DNA of 64,000 nt, taken from contig CALIVT010000004.1 in assembly GCA_938048185.1 (NCBI GenBank), positions 1 to 64,000 on the forward strand, read 5' to 3'. Position numbers and translations under genes: made by a program. Of the stretch, positions 18,016 through 26,795 are shown piece after piece. Numbering within the stretch: position 1 is the first letter of the stretch; every line of letters starts with the position of its first letter. Origin of the DNA: an uncultured Arenicella sp. GTDB lineage: Bacteria; Pseudomonadota; Gammaproteobacteria; Arenicellales; Arenicellaceae. Under the pieces are notes generated by a model. It did no database searches, was not told the origin of the DNA, and was given only the letters and a program-made list of their open reading frames with translations.

Positions 18016-18789
18016 ATGACATCAGCTCTAGACAATATCGTGCCTATATCTCAGTTTGGTCAACAGCCAGTTGAGTTGGCGTCATTGGCGTCGTTTATTA
18101 AGAGCTTCCCGTTGCAAGGCGAGCAGTTGTACGCCACGGTGTTTCATCGTAACAGCGAGATTGTGCAAACACAGAAGGCGCGCTTGGCGATTGCGAATTT
18201 AGAGAAAATCCTTACCGCGACCTTTGAAGTTTCGGCCACCTCGGGCTTTGATCGGATGTCGTTGCGCGATTTATCGCGGCAAACAGGCATGAGCATGGGG
18301 GCGATTTACTCGTGTATCAGCAAGAAAGAGGATATCGCGATAATGATCGCCGATGTGGTGCGCCTGTCGAGTGAGCTTACGCGTCAACATGCAATGCAAA
18401 GTGATTCTTTGTGGGCAAGTATAGAGCAGAGTATTCGTTTCCACTTATACGCGAGCTCTCTATTGCAACCTTGGTACTTCTTTCTATATTTTGAAACTCG
18501 TAGCCTGCCCGAAGAGCAACAGCGTGATTCTAAGCAAATAGAATTAGATGGTATTCAAAGTTTTGAGAAGCATATTCGCGATGGCATCGACATGGGCGAA
18601 TTTGCCACCAATGATCCGCGTATGGTAGCCAATACGATAGTGGTACTACTTGAAGATTGGTATTTGAAGCCTTGGAAGACGCTTGGTCCGTGGAAGCGAA
18701 ACCTCGCTATCGATAAACAAGAACAACAAATTAATAACTATCATCAGTCCATTGTGGAACAGGTGAGAAAACTACTGGCGCCATCCTAA
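18016..18789 (+). CDS. TetR/AcrR-family transcriptional regulator
   Basis: A 257-residue regulator. The TetR helix-turn-helix lies at about residues 60-105 (TATFEVSATSGFDRMSLRDLSRQTGMSMGAIYSCISKKEDIA), preceded by an unusually long 50-residue N-terminus. The remainder is the helical ligand-binding and dimer region. It is divergent from the permease at 16594 and lies 71 bases upstream of an acyl-CoA dehydrogenase on the same strand. Control of fatty-acyl or amphipathic compound metabolism is plausible but unproven. Confidence 0.88.
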   Translation: MTSALDNIVPISQFGQQPVELASLASFIKSFPLQGEQLYATVFHRNSEIVQTQKARLAIANLEKILTATFEVSATSGFDRMSLRDLSRQTGMSMGAIYSCISKKEDIAIMIADVVRLSSELTRQHAMQSDSLWASIEQSIRFHLYASSLLQPWYFFLYFETRSLPEEQQRDSKQIELDGIQSFEKHIRDGIDMGEFATNDPRMVANTIVVLLEDWYLKPWKTLGPWKRNLAIDKQEQQINNYHQSIVEQVRKLLAPS

Positions 18790-18860
18790 CGATCGCCGTC
18801 TACTCTTAATGACTGCCGCTTAACTGAGGCACCTTAACTCAATTAAAACGAGTACTAATT

Positions 18861-20660
18861 ATGAATTATAAAGTTCCATTAAAAGATATCGCATTCGTAT
18901 CAAACGAAGTGTTGGATATGCCTACTCATTATACGAAATTCACCAAGGGCAAGGCGGCTGAACCTGAACTGCTAAAGGCGATCTATGACGAAGCCGCAAA
19001 ATTCTGTGAAAATGAGCTAGAGCCAATCAATAAAGTTGGTGATGAAGAAGGTTGTCATTTCGATAATGGCGTAGTGACAACGCCCAAAGGCTTCAAAGAA
19101 GCGTATGACAAGTTTGTGGAAAATGGTTGGCCGTCACTTTGTGGTGCGACTGAATATGGTGGCCAAGGCATGCCAGAGTCGGTCGGGCTAGTAATGATGG
19201 AAATGATGATCGCGACCAACCACAGCTGGAGCATGTACCCCGGTTTAAGTTCAGGTGCTATAAAAACTATTTACACGCACGCTTCAAAAGAACTGAAAGA
19301 TCGTTTTATGCCACCTATGGTGGCTGGTAACTGGACCGGCACTATGTGCTTAACCGAGCCGCATTGTGGGTCTGATCTTGGCTTGCTTAAGACATATGCC
19401 GTCCCTGACGCAGAGTCTGGCGAAGACGGCGCCTATAAACTCTCAGGTAGCAAAATTTTTATCTCCTCAGGGGAGCACGATTTCGCTGACAATATTGTCC
19501 ATATTGTACTTGCACGTCTGCCCGATGCGCCAATTGGTATTAAAGGTATTTCCCTTTTCGTCGTGCCTAAGTTTTTGGTTAACGAGGATGGCTCGGTGGG
19601 TGAACGCAATACTGTTGCGTGTGGCTCAATCGAAGAGAAAATGGGCATTCATGGCAACTCGACTTGCGTAATGAATTTCGACGAGGCCAAAGGCTACTTA
19701 ATCAGTGAGCCGCATAAAGGTATGCGTGCCATGTTTACCTTTATTAACGAGTCTCGTTTAGGCGTTGCTATGCACGGCCAAGCTCATTCTGAAGTATCTT
19801 TTCAAAAAGCCTTGGCCTACGCTAAAGATCGCCACCAATTTCGCGTTAAGCCTCGCGTAACGCCTGACAAGCCAGCCGACCCGATTATTGTGCACCCAGA
19901 CGTTCGTCGCATGTTATTGACGCAAAAAGCAATTGCTGAGGGCGGCCGTATGTTAAACATGTTTTGTGGGCAAATGGTCGATATAGAGCAGTCACCTGAC
20001 TTTTCTGAGGAAGAACACGCCGAGGCCGAAGCGATGCTTGCTGTTTTAACGCCGATTGCGAAAGGCTTCTTATCTGAGACGTCTATGGAAACCACCAACT
20101 ACGGTATTCAAGTTCTGGGCGGGCACGGCTTTATCAAAGAGTGGGGCATGGAACAAGAAGTGCGTGATGCGCGTATATCTCAGTTGTACGAGGGAACGAC
20201 CGGCATTCAGGGCTTAGACTTGTTGGGCCGTAAAATTTTGGGCACGCGCGGTAAAGTACTTAAGCCGATGATTTCTAAGGTTGAGCGGTTTATTAAAGAG
20301 AACAAGCGAAATAAATTTGCGAAGCAGTTAAAGGGCTACATTAGCACGTGGGAGTCTCTGACTCGCTCTGTTGGCTTCTCGGCAATGCGCAATACTGATG
20401 AAGTGAATGCGGCTGCAGTAGATTATCTAATGTTTGCAGGCTACGTTACGCTTGCATATTTCTGGGCTGAAGCAGCAGTAGCGTCGGAAAAAGCGTTGAG
20501 TAATGGTGCTTCTGAACCTGAGTTCTATAAAACAAAAATTTCGACTGCAGACTTTTATTTTCAACGTATTATGCCTAGAACGCTAGCGCATGAAGCGGCG
20601 ATCAAGAACGGCATGGAAAGCATGATGGAGATCAAACCGGAAAATTTCGTGTTTCTTTAA
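18861..20660 (+). CDS. Acyl-CoA dehydrogenase, long (DmdC-like) type
   Basis: A 599-residue FAD-dependent acyl-CoA dehydrogenase that introduces the first double bond in acyl-CoA and passes electrons to ETF, whose genes are at 33583-35275. It carries the flavin/substrate motif MCLTEPHCGSDLGLLKT, the C-terminal GYGIQVLGGHGF-type motif (NYGIQVLGGHGFIKEWGMEQ) and the catalytic-Glu motif QLYEGTTGIQ. The extra C-terminal helical domain and the length match the large group that includes 3-methylthiopropionyl-CoA dehydrogenase DmdC and medium/long-chain enzymes, so the exact substrate is open. Confidence 0.92.
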   Translation: MNYKVPLKDIAFVSNEVLDMPTHYTKFTKGKAAEPELLKAIYDEAAKFCENELEPINKVGDEEGCHFDNGVVTTPKGFKEAYDKFVENGWPSLCGATEYGGQGMPESVGLVMMEMMIATNHSWSMYPGLSSGAIKTIYTHASKELKDRFMPPMVAGNWTGTMCLTEPHCGSDLGLLKTYAVPDAESGEDGAYKLSGSKIFISSGEHDFADNIVHIVLARLPDAPIGIKGISLFVVPKFLVNEDGSVGERNTVACGSIEEKMGIHGNSTCVMNFDEAKGYLISEPHKGMRAMFTFINESRLGVAMHGQAHSEVSFQKALAYAKDRHQFRVKPRVTPDKPADPIIVHPDVRRMLLTQKAIAEGGRMLNMFCGQMVDIEQSPDFSEEEHAEAEAMLAVLTPIAKGFLSETSMETTNYGIQVLGGHGFIKEWGMEQEVRDARISQLYEGTTGIQGLDLLGRKILGTRGKVLKPMISKVERFIKENKRNKFAKQLKGYISTWESLTRSVGFSAMRNTDEVNAAAVDYLMFAGYVTLAYFWAEAAVASEKALSNGASEPEFYKTKISTADFYFQRIMPRTLAHEAAIKNGMESMMEIKPENFVFL

Positions 20661-20753
20661 GCCCTGGTAGCTTTGCCGACGAGGTTAGCGTGAAAGGATA
20701 ATACCTGTCACGCAGTGGAATCATACCTCTCAGATAAAAGCCCGCCAATTTTG

Positions 20754-20788
20754 CGCAATGCTGCTCAGTTAAGCGGAGCAGCATTGCG
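20754..20788. other. 13-bp perfect inverted repeat
   Basis: The arms CGCAATGCTGCTC (20754-20766) and GAGCAGCATTGCG (20776-20788) are perfectly complementary with a 9-base loop. It lies about 95 bases after the stop of the acyl-CoA dehydrogenase. It lacks a T run on either side, so it may act as an mRNA 3'-end stabiliser rather than an intrinsic terminator. Confidence 0.75.
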
Positions 20789-20821
20789 ACCCACTGGCTA
20801 GCGGGTCTTTGATATCGTTAC

Positions 20822-20848
20822 CGTTCGAGGCGTCGTTGGCCTCGAACG
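20822..20848. other. 10-bp perfect inverted repeat
   Basis: The arms CGTTCGAGGC (20822-20831) and GCCTCGAACG (20839-20848) are perfectly complementary, with a 7-base loop. It sits 34 bases after the previous hairpin, so the two could form a tandem stem structure in one RNA. Confidence 0.7.
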
Positions 20849-21110
20849 CCTCTGCAAGAACAAACAATCGATACCAGTCCTGAGCGCCGACCAGCGCCTT
20901 CCCGTGCCCGGCGCGACAGTGAATTCTGCGCCGCCACCGTAATTGCTTGCGTTGTGATGCAGTCACAGACTGGTTTGCAGGCTTTTTTTTAAGCGCTGCC
21001 GTGGTTTTTAGTAGACACCATATTCTTTTAATTAAGTTGAAGATGCTTACTTTTTCAACCGTTTTTGCTAGAATAACCACCGCCGTATAGTCACCAGTAT
21101 CGCTATTTTC

Positions 21111-21653
21111 ATGAGCTCGTTTTCCGCAAAGCCCAGCTATTTTTGTCTTTTTCTTCTTCTGATATGCGTATCTACACCGGCGTCTGCAGGTGTGCAATCG
21201 GTCTCGCTCGAGCGTACGTTTGTGGGTGAAGACATGCGAATCCTTCAGGTGGCTGTAAAGTGCACTTTTTACAGGAGAAAGCCGCGCTTGCTTAGAAAAG
21301 TAGTGTCTCAAAATAAGCCGTGGTGTTCCGCTGATATACCCAACATGTGCGCCGAGAATAAAATGTCATTAGCTCGTAAGGTTTGCGATTACAGTCCCGA
21401 TGAATTCGAAGCTTTAATCGTTAAGCAAAATGGTGGTGGCGATGTGCCCGCTAAAGCGGCACCTGTAGTAGCCGACAAAGTTAGCGCTGTCGCTGCGCAA
21501 AACGATGCGAAAGAAGCGTCGCCGTCTGAGCTTTTAGAAGAACAAATTTTAATCGAAGAACGACGTATTCAGATCGAGCAGAAAAGGTTGGAGTTGCGTA
21601 GAAGGGAAGTCTCACTTCAGAAAGAGTTATCCGAGGTCACTGGCTCAAACTAG
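21111..21653 (+). CDS. Secreted coiled-coil protein of unknown function
   Basis: A 180-residue protein with a signal peptide (hydrophobic residues 10-24, cleavage near ASAG). The N-terminal mature half has four cysteines (KCTF, WCSAD, MCAEN, VCDYS), which could form two disulfides in the periplasm. A low-complexity Ala/Val linker follows, then a C-terminal charged helix (about residues 138-175, with heptad-like ILIEERRIQIEQKRLELRRR) that is very likely a coiled coil. I do not recognise the family. It is convergent with fpr. Confidence 0.7.
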   Translation: MSSFSAKPSYFCLFLLLICVSTPASAGVQSVSLERTFVGEDMRILQVAVKCTFYRRKPRLLRKVVSQNKPWCSADIPNMCAENKMSLARKVCDYSPDEFEALIVKQNGGGDVPAKAAPVVADKVSAVAAQNDAKEASPSELLEEQILIEERRIQIEQKRLELRRREVSLQKELSEVTGSN

Positions 21654-21774
21654 TGACCGGGTGAGTGGCTCCAGCGGTCGCTGACTAACCTTGCTGGCTT
21701 GAAAACGGACTGAAAAGTACCGATTATGCTACGAACTAGCCAGTTTTTTTCGCATTAAATTGTAGTGTGTCTGT

Positions 21775-22548
21775 TTAACTTTCTACAAATGCCCGTTCGA
21801 TGACGTACTCTGCAATTTCGCCGCGGATGGTTTCTTTAAAACCCATGCCGTCTAAGATCTCGCAGAAATCTTTTAACATTGAAGGGCTACCGCACAGCAT
21901 AAAGCGATCGTCTTCGACATTGATCGCTGGCAAGCCGAGCGACTCGGCGAGCTCACCGGAGGTCAACGCGTCAGTTAAGCGACCTTGAGTATGGAACTCT
22001 TCGCGCGTCACGGTTGGGTAGTAAAGAAGATTTCCTTTAACCATCTCACCGAAAAACTCGTTTTCTGGGAGTTCCTTGATAACATTTTGATACGCAAGTT
22101 CTGATACTTCGCGCACCCCGTGAGTCAAAATAACCTTGTCAAAGCGCTCGTATACCTCGGGGTCTTTGATAACACTCATAAACGGTGCTAAGCCCGTTCC
22201 TGTTGCCAACAAATACAAGTGCTTTGCTGGCTTAAGGGCTTCAACTAAAAGGGTACCCGTCGGTTTCTTGCTCACCAAGAGTTTGTCGCCAGGCTGAATT
22301 TTTTGTAAATGCTGAGTTAATGGGCCGTCTTGCACTTTGATGCTAAAGAACTCCATATGTTCTTCATAGTTAGCGCTAGCGATGCTGTAAGCCCGCATCA
22401 GCGGCTTACCGTTGATTTCCATACCAATCATAATGAATTGGCCGTTTTCAAAGCGAAAACCCGGGTCACGCGTGGTGGTGAAACTGAATAGGGTATCGTT
22501 CCAATGGTGAACGGATAAAACTTCTTCTTCGCGGATATTAGCGGCCAT
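21775..22548 (-). CDS. fpr: Ferredoxin/flavodoxin-NADP+ reductase
   Basis: A 257-residue FAD enzyme exchanging electrons between NADPH and ferredoxin or flavodoxin. It shows the FAD motif RAYSIAS, the pyrophosphate/NADP motif ATGTGLAPFMSVIKD and the NADP-binding LCGSPSMLKDF, and ends EYVIERAFVES as in bacterial subclass-I FprA-type enzymes. The ATG at 22548 (MAANIREEEVLSVHHW) is chosen because homologues start there and a GAGAG lies just upstream; an upstream ATG at 22593 would add 15 residues. It is convergent with the coiled-coil gene. Confidence 0.95.
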   Translation of the reverse strand: MAANIREEEVLSVHHWNDTLFSFTTTRDPGFRFENGQFIMIGMEINGKPLMRAYSIASANYEEHMEFFSIKVQDGPLTQHLQKIQPGDKLLVSKKPTGTLLVEALKPAKHLYLLATGTGLAPFMSVIKDPEVYERFDKVILTHGVREVSELAYQNVIKELPENEFFGEMVKGNLLYYPTVTREEFHTQGRLTDALTSGELAESLGLPAINVEDDRFMLCGSPSMLKDFCEILDGMGFKETIRGEIAEYVIERAFVES

Positions 22549-22640
22549 GTGACTCTCTATTTCTCTGGGTAAGGCTGGCTGCGCAGGCGTCAATTTGAGT
22601 TCGTGCCACGCAACTTAAAACAGGCGCAAAGGGTAGCTAC

Positions 22641-22679
22641 GCTGGCCAGCTTTGTAAACCTGGCCAGCTGATTTTTTTT
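22641..22679 (+). terminator. Intrinsic terminator-like hairpin
   Basis: The arms GCTGGCCAG (22641-22649) and CTGGCCAGC (22660-22668) with a 10-base loop are followed by a run of eight T at 22672-22679. It is shaped to stop plus-strand transcription although the nearest upstream gene (fpr) is on the minus strand. It may insulate the moa operon from antisense read-through or end an unseen transcript. Confidence 0.7.
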
Positions 22680-22776
22680 AGAAGAACTATCTATATGTCA
22701 CTGCTTATTTATTATAAGGAAAAAACCTAAATAAACTGTTTTTAATAACATTCAGCTGTTAGCACTCACACAGATA

Positions 22777-22792
22777 TCGACTGTTCAGTCGA
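22777..22792. promoter_or_regulatory. 16-bp dyad upstream of moaC
   Basis: The inverted repeat TCGACTG-TT-CAGTCGA lies 91 bases before the moaC start codon, in a 335-bp gap shared with the divergent fpr gene. It could be an operator or the base of a 5'-UTR hairpin. I saw no match to the molybdenum-cofactor riboswitch pattern in this gap. Confidence 0.4.
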
Positions 22793-22883
22793 GTAGAATC
22801 CGAGCCGTGTTCAAATCCGTAATAAACTATTGCGTTTGGGTATTTTTGTTGTACCTCAGCGGCGTTTTAAGTAGCATCTGCCT

Positions 22884-23363
22884 ATGACTACGTTCACCCA
22901 TTTAAATACTGCTGGCGAAGCCAATATGGTGGATATTTCCGCCAAGACTGATAGTGCCCGTCGTGCGGTAGCGCAAGCACATGTGATATTGAGTCCACAA
23001 GTTTTACGTGCGATCGGCGAGCAAAGTATCGCTAAGGGTGACCTGCTTGCGACAGCGCGTATCGCTGGTATTCAAGCAGCAAAGAAATGCTCCGACTTAA
23101 TTCCGTTATGTCACCCTTTACCATTGAGCAAAGTGAATATTGATATTGAAGAGTTCAGCGGTGGCGAATGTGTGGGTTTGAAGATTGTCGCGACGTGTAT
23201 GACTACGGGTAAAACGGGTGTTGAGATGGAGGCGCTTACCGCCGCCTCGGTAGCGGCACTAACCATTTACGACATGTGTAAAGCGATGGATAAAAGTATC
23301 GTCATCGAATCGATTCTCTTGTTAGAGAAACAAGGCGGCAAGTCAGGGGACTGGCAGCGATGA
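22884..23363 (+). CDS. moaC: Cyclic pyranopterin monophosphate synthase
   Basis: MoaC converts the 3',8-cyclo-GTP made by MoaA into cyclic pyranopterin monophosphate, the first stable intermediate of molybdopterin synthesis. It has 159 residues, typical length, with the conserved [23 protein letters not shown] and CKAMDK motifs that form the active site. It is the first gene of a tight six-gene Moco operon; its stop overlaps the moaD start by four bases (ATGA). Confidence 0.97.
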   Translation: MTTFTHLNTAGEANMVDISAKTDSARRAVAQAHVILSPQVLRAIGEQSIAKGDLLATARIAGIQAAKKCSDLIPLCHPLPLSKVNIDIEEFSGGECVGLKIVATCMTTGKTGVEMEALTAASVAALTIYDMCKAMDKSIVIESILLLEKQGGKSGDWQR

Positions 23364-23611
23364 TCAAGGTTCTATTTTTTGCCCATCTGCGCGATCTAGC
23401 GAATACTGAGCAAATCGAAATTCCCGCCGGAGACATCACCTATGTGCGAGATCTGCTCGATGCTATGCAACCGTTCGTACCGCTTGAGTTAATAGATGCT
23501 TTGCGTGAAGAAAGTGCACTAGTGTCGGTTAACCATAAATATGCAGCTTGGGATGCCGAGTTACATGATGGCGCTGAAGTTGGCATATTACCGCCAGTGT
23601 CAGGTGGGTAG
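23360..23611 (+). CDS. moaD: Molybdopterin synthase small subunit
   Basis: MoaD is the ubiquitin-fold sulfur carrier of molybdopterin synthase. It has 83 residues ending in the essential Gly-Gly (PPVSGG), which is adenylated and thiocarboxylated by MoeB. moeB itself is not in this window. It overlaps moaC by four bases and abuts moaE. Confidence 0.95.
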   Translation: MIKVLFFAHLRDLANTEQIEIPAGDITYVRDLLDAMQPFVPLELIDALREESALVSVNHKYAAWDAELHDGAEVGILPPVSGG

Positions 23612-24102
23612 TGACAATGAAGTCAGTTTTTATTTGCGAGGAAAATTTCGACGTCGGCGAAGAATACGCACGTGTCTGCAAAGCCGCACCTCAGGCTGGT
23701 GCTGTGGTTTTCTTTGTTGGTTTAGTTAGAGATTTATATGATCTAGAAGAGGTTGATGCTGACACAGCACGGCCGACTATTGACTATCTTGAGTTAGAGC
23801 ACTACCCAGGCATGACTGAAACTTTATGCCAGGAAATTGTCGATGATGCGCGACAACGTTATCCATTTGATGTAGCACGCGTGGTCCACCGAGTTGGCAG
23901 AATTTATGCACACGAGCAAATTGTAATGGTCTCGGTTGCTAGCCGCCACCGTGATAACGCCTTTCATGCGGCGCAATTTATTATGGATTACCTGAAAATA
24001 CGCGCTACTTTTTGGAAAAAAGAAGTCGGCACTAAAGGTCAACACTGGTTAGGCCGTAAAGGCAAAGACGTACGCGCGATAGAGCGCTGGGAAGCAAAGT
24101 AG
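23611..24102 (+). CDS. moaE: Molybdopterin synthase catalytic subunit
   Basis: MoaE pairs with MoaD and inserts two sulfurs into cyclic pyranopterin monophosphate to give molybdopterin. It has 163 residues with the family motifs GAVVFFVGLVRD, LELEHYPGMTE, RVGRIYAHEQIVMV and the catalytic-Lys region FWKKEVG. The start is either the GTG at 23611 (overlapping the moaD stop by one base) or the ATG at 23617, which removes two residues. The next gene begins immediately after its stop. Confidence 0.96.
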   Translation: MTMKSVFICEENFDVGEEYARVCKAAPQAGAVVFFVGLVRDLYDLEEVDADTARPTIDYLELEHYPGMTETLCQEIVDDARQRYPFDVARVVHRVGRIYAHEQIVMVSVASRHRDNAFHAAQFIMDYLKIRATFWKKEVGTKGQHWLGRKGKDVRAIERWEAK

Positions 24103-24618
24103 ATGGATGTTGAAAAAGAATTTATTGTGATGAATATAGCGGTCTTGACCGTATCGGATACGCGCACACCGGAAACTGACACATCAGGCCAATATTTGGT
24201 TGAACGTGTGACCGAGTCGGGTCATACGCTCTGTGCGCGTGAAATAGTGATAGACGATATCTATTTACTGCGAGCAAAGGTCTCAGACTGGATTGCCGAC
24301 CCAGAAGTGCATGCGGTTATCAGTACTGGTGGTACAGGCTTTACAGGCCGTGACAGTACACCCGAAGCATTAAGCCCGTTGTTTGACAAAGAGATTGACG
24401 GGTTTGGTGAGCTATTTCGCCACTTGTCGCTGTCTGATATTGGCACGTCTACCGTGCAATCGCGGGCACTGGGTGGCATGGCTAATAAAACGGTTATTTT
24501 TTGTCTGCCCGGGTCTACTGGCGCCTGTAAAACGGCCTGGGAAGGCATTCTCAAAGACCAGCTTGATAGCCGGCACCGGCCGTGCAATTTTGTGCCGCAT
24601 ACCAACGCGAAAAAATGA
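24103..24618 (+). CDS. moaB: Molybdenum cofactor biosynthesis protein B
   Basis: A 171-residue MoaB/Mog-family protein, adenylating molybdopterin or acting in molybdate insertion. It has the family signature STGGTGFTGRDSTPEAL and a SDTRTPETDTSG nucleotide-binding segment. Length and sequence fit MoaB (E. coli 170) better than MogA (195). It starts directly after the moaE stop and overlaps moeA by four bases. Confidence 0.92.
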   Translation: MDVEKEFIVMNIAVLTVSDTRTPETDTSGQYLVERVTESGHTLCAREIVIDDIYLLRAKVSDWIADPEVHAVISTGGTGFTGRDSTPEALSPLFDKEIDGFGELFRHLSLSDIGTSTVQSRALGGMANKTVIFCLPGSTGACKTAWEGILKDQLDSRHRPCNFVPHTNAKK

Positions 24619-25814
24619 TCAGTCTGACTCAAGCGCGCGCGACGCTTACACAGTTAAGTTGCACACAGGAGAGCCTCAGCTTGCCAATTGCTGATGCTCT
24701 CGGCATGGTGGCTAGCGTTGACGTTGTTTCTAAACTAGCCATTCCGCCGGCCGATAATAGCGCAATGGACGGTTTTGCGATCAATTCAGCAAGTTTATCT
24801 GAAGACGTGACAACGCTGACAATATCGCAGCGTATTCCGGCAGGTGCTCAGCCGAAACCCTTAGTGGACAATACAGCAGCAAGGATTTTTACCGGTGGCA
24901 CGATGCCTGACGGTGCAGATGCGGTGGTTATTCAAGAGAATTGTAATTTTGATGAGTCGCACGTAACAATTTTGCAGCCAGTTGTCGCCGCCGCCAATGT
25001 GCGCCCGCGGGGACAAGATATTCGTTGTGGCGCGACGGTGGTAAAAAAAGGGCAGAAATTAAACGCAATTGATATCAGTTTGTTGGCGTCGATTGGACAC
25101 GCCGAGGTCGACGTATATCGCCCGCTAAATGTTGCTTTGTTTTCAACCGGTGATGAGTTGGTAGAGCCTGGACACACGCTTAAGCCGGGCCAGATTTATA
25201 ACTCGAATCGGCCATTATTAGCTGCCTTGTGCCAACAGCTTGGCTTTGATGTCATCGATTGTGGAATTGTTGAGGACACGCTCGATGCCACTAAACGAGC
25301 CCTGTTGCACGCGGCCGACAATGCCGACGTTATCATTTCCAGTGGTGGCGTGTCGGTCGGCGAAGAAGATCATGTCAAGCCGGCGATCGAAGCCTTGGGC
25401 GAATTATCAATGTGGAAAGTACAAATGAAACCGGGTAAACCGGTTGCGTATGGTCGCATAGGGCACGTGCCATTCTTAGGGCTACCCGGTAATCCTGTGT
25501 CCTCGTTTACCGTGTTTCAGCTGCTGGGTGTGCCTTTGTTGCAAAGCTTGCAAGGGCAAAGTGCTTCTGAGCCAACGGCCTTTGCGGTGAAATCGAAATT
25601 TGCGATGCGTACGACATCGCGCGAGGAGTACATTCGTGTGAAATTAGTGCGTGGAGAACACGGTGAGCTTTATGCTGACCGTTTTCCAAATTTAAGCAGT
25701 GGTGTCATGTCGTCTCTGTCGTGGGCTGATGGTTTGGTGCGCCAAGATATCGGCAGCGCAATTGAGGTCGGTCAGCGAGTTAACTTTTTACCGTTGCATG
25801 AGGCGATGTTATGA
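24615..25814 (+). CDS. moeA: Molybdopterin molybdenumtransferase
   Basis: MoeA inserts molybdenum into adenylylated molybdopterin. It has 399 residues with PADNSAMDGFAI, FTGGTMPDGADAVV, FSTGDELVEPG, SSGGVSVGEEDHVK and GLPGNPVS, all conserved. The ATG at 24615 is chosen because it overlaps the moaB stop (ATGA), the operon's usual junction, and gives the normal N-terminus MISLTQARATL; an upstream ATG at 24582 would lie well inside moaB. Confidence 0.96.
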   Translation: MISLTQARATLTQLSCTQESLSLPIADALGMVASVDVVSKLAIPPADNSAMDGFAINSASLSEDVTTLTISQRIPAGAQPKPLVDNTAARIFTGGTMPDGADAVVIQENCNFDESHVTILQPVVAAANVRPRGQDIRCGATVVKKGQKLNAIDISLLASIGHAEVDVYRPLNVALFSTGDELVEPGHTLKPGQIYNSNRPLLAALCQQLGFDVIDCGIVEDTLDATKRALLHAADNADVIISSGGVSVGEEDHVKPAIEALGELSMWKVQMKPGKPVAYGRIGHVPFLGLPGNPVSSFTVFQLLGVPLLQSLQGQSASEPTAFAVKSKFAMRTTSREEYIRVKLVRGEHGELYADRFPNLSSGVMSSLSWADGLVRQDIGSAIEVGQRVNFLPLHEAML

Positions 25815-26794
25815 GTCAGCTCATTGATTCGTTTGACCGCCATATTCGCTATCTGCGTTTATCGGTGACTGACCGTTGCAATCTTCGTTGTACTTATTGT
25901 ATGGCCGAAGATATGACCTTCTTGCCAAAGTCTCGAGTCTTAAGTTTAGAGGAAATGGCCTTGGTGAGTCAGGCCTTTGTTGACTTAGGTGTTGAGAAAA
26001 TTAGGTTAACCGGTGGCGAGCCACTGGTGCGTAACGGCATAGTTGAGTTAGCGCAAAAATTAGGCGACCTTGACGGCTTGCATGAATTGGTAATGACAAC
26101 CAACGGAGTATTGTTGGATAAATTTGCTTTGCCGCTGCGCGATGCGGGCATGTCGCGCGTTAACATCAGTATCGATAGCTTACGCGCTGATCGTTTTAAA
26201 GCCCTTACTCGATTTGGACAGCTAGATGACGTGTTGCGTGGCATTGACGCCGCGCGTGATGCAGGGTTTGAAAGAATAAAATTGAATGCGGTGCTCTTAA
26301 AAGGTACCAACGATGATGAAGTAATCGAGTTGACGCAATTCGCGGTCGATAAGGGTTTGGATATTTCGTTTATAGAAGAAATGCCGTTAGGCGAAATTGA
26401 CGGACATTCGCGAACCGATACCGCCGTTGAAAGCCGCTCATTGCGAGCGCAATTAGATGATCACTTTTCTTTAGTAGCGTCTGACTTTAAAGATCTGGCG
26501 AGCGGACCTTCGCGCTACTTGAAAATCGCGAACAGTGATTCCAAAGTTGGCTTTATATCGCCCATGAGCGATAATTTTTGTGGTAGCTGTAATCGAGTCA
26601 GAGTCACTGCAGAGGGTCTGCTGCTGCTGTGCCTAGGCAATGAGCACTCGCTTGATTTGCGCGCTATTATTCGCGATGACCCAACTACGTTAAAGGACGC
26701 GATAGTGGCGTCTATGCAACGCAAGCCAGAGCGGCATTACTTTGACCCAAATGATATTACTATTACCCGTCATATGAGTGCGACCGGGGGTTAA
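25811..26794 (+). CDS. moaA: GTP 3',8-cyclase (radical SAM)
   Basis: MoaA starts molybdopterin synthesis by converting GTP to 3',8-cyclo-GTP. It has 327 residues with the radical-SAM cluster motif CNLRCTYC (Cys23, Cys27, Cys30), the SAM motif GGEPL and the second C-terminal 4Fe-4S cluster (CGSCNRVRVTAEG followed by a third Cys in LLLLCLG). It ends in the conserved Gly-Gly. It overlaps moeA by four bases. The order with moaA last is unusual compared with E. coli moaABCDE. Confidence 0.97.
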   Translation: MSQLIDSFDRHIRYLRLSVTDRCNLRCTYCMAEDMTFLPKSRVLSLEEMALVSQAFVDLGVEKIRLTGGEPLVRNGIVELAQKLGDLDGLHELVMTTNGVLLDKFALPLRDAGMSRVNISIDSLRADRFKALTRFGQLDDVLRGIDAARDAGFERIKLNAVLLKGTNDDEVIELTQFAVDKGLDISFIEEMPLGEIDGHSRTDTAVESRSLRAQLDDHFSLVASDFKDLASGPSRYLKIANSDSKVGFISPMSDNFCGSCNRVRVTAEGLLLLCLGNEHSLDLRAIIRDDPTTLKDAIVASMQRKPERHYFDPNDITITRHMSATGG

Positions 26795-26795
26795 T

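Larger units (their letters stand above)
20661..21110. other. 450-bp intergenic region rich in hairpins
   Basis: Between the acyl-CoA dehydrogenase and the secreted coiled-coil protein I see no convincing gene. It holds two perfect hairpins (20754-20788 and 20822-20848) and a run of eight T residues near 20985. A long minus-strand frame crosses it but has an Arg/Lys/Cys-rich, unprotein-like product. A small structured RNA is possible; nothing matches a known RNA family by eye. Confidence 0.45.

Noticed and set aside
20769-21311. Long minus-strand open frame of 180 codons
   Set aside because: It overlaps the better-supported secreted protein on the plus strand, its product is rich in Lys, Arg and Cys clusters with no domain pattern, and it runs through perfect hairpins.
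22549-22883. Molybdenum-cofactor riboswitch upstream of moaC
   Set aside because: The gap is AT-rich and I could not find the multi-stem pattern of that RNA; only a 16-bp dyad and a terminator-like hairpin are visible.
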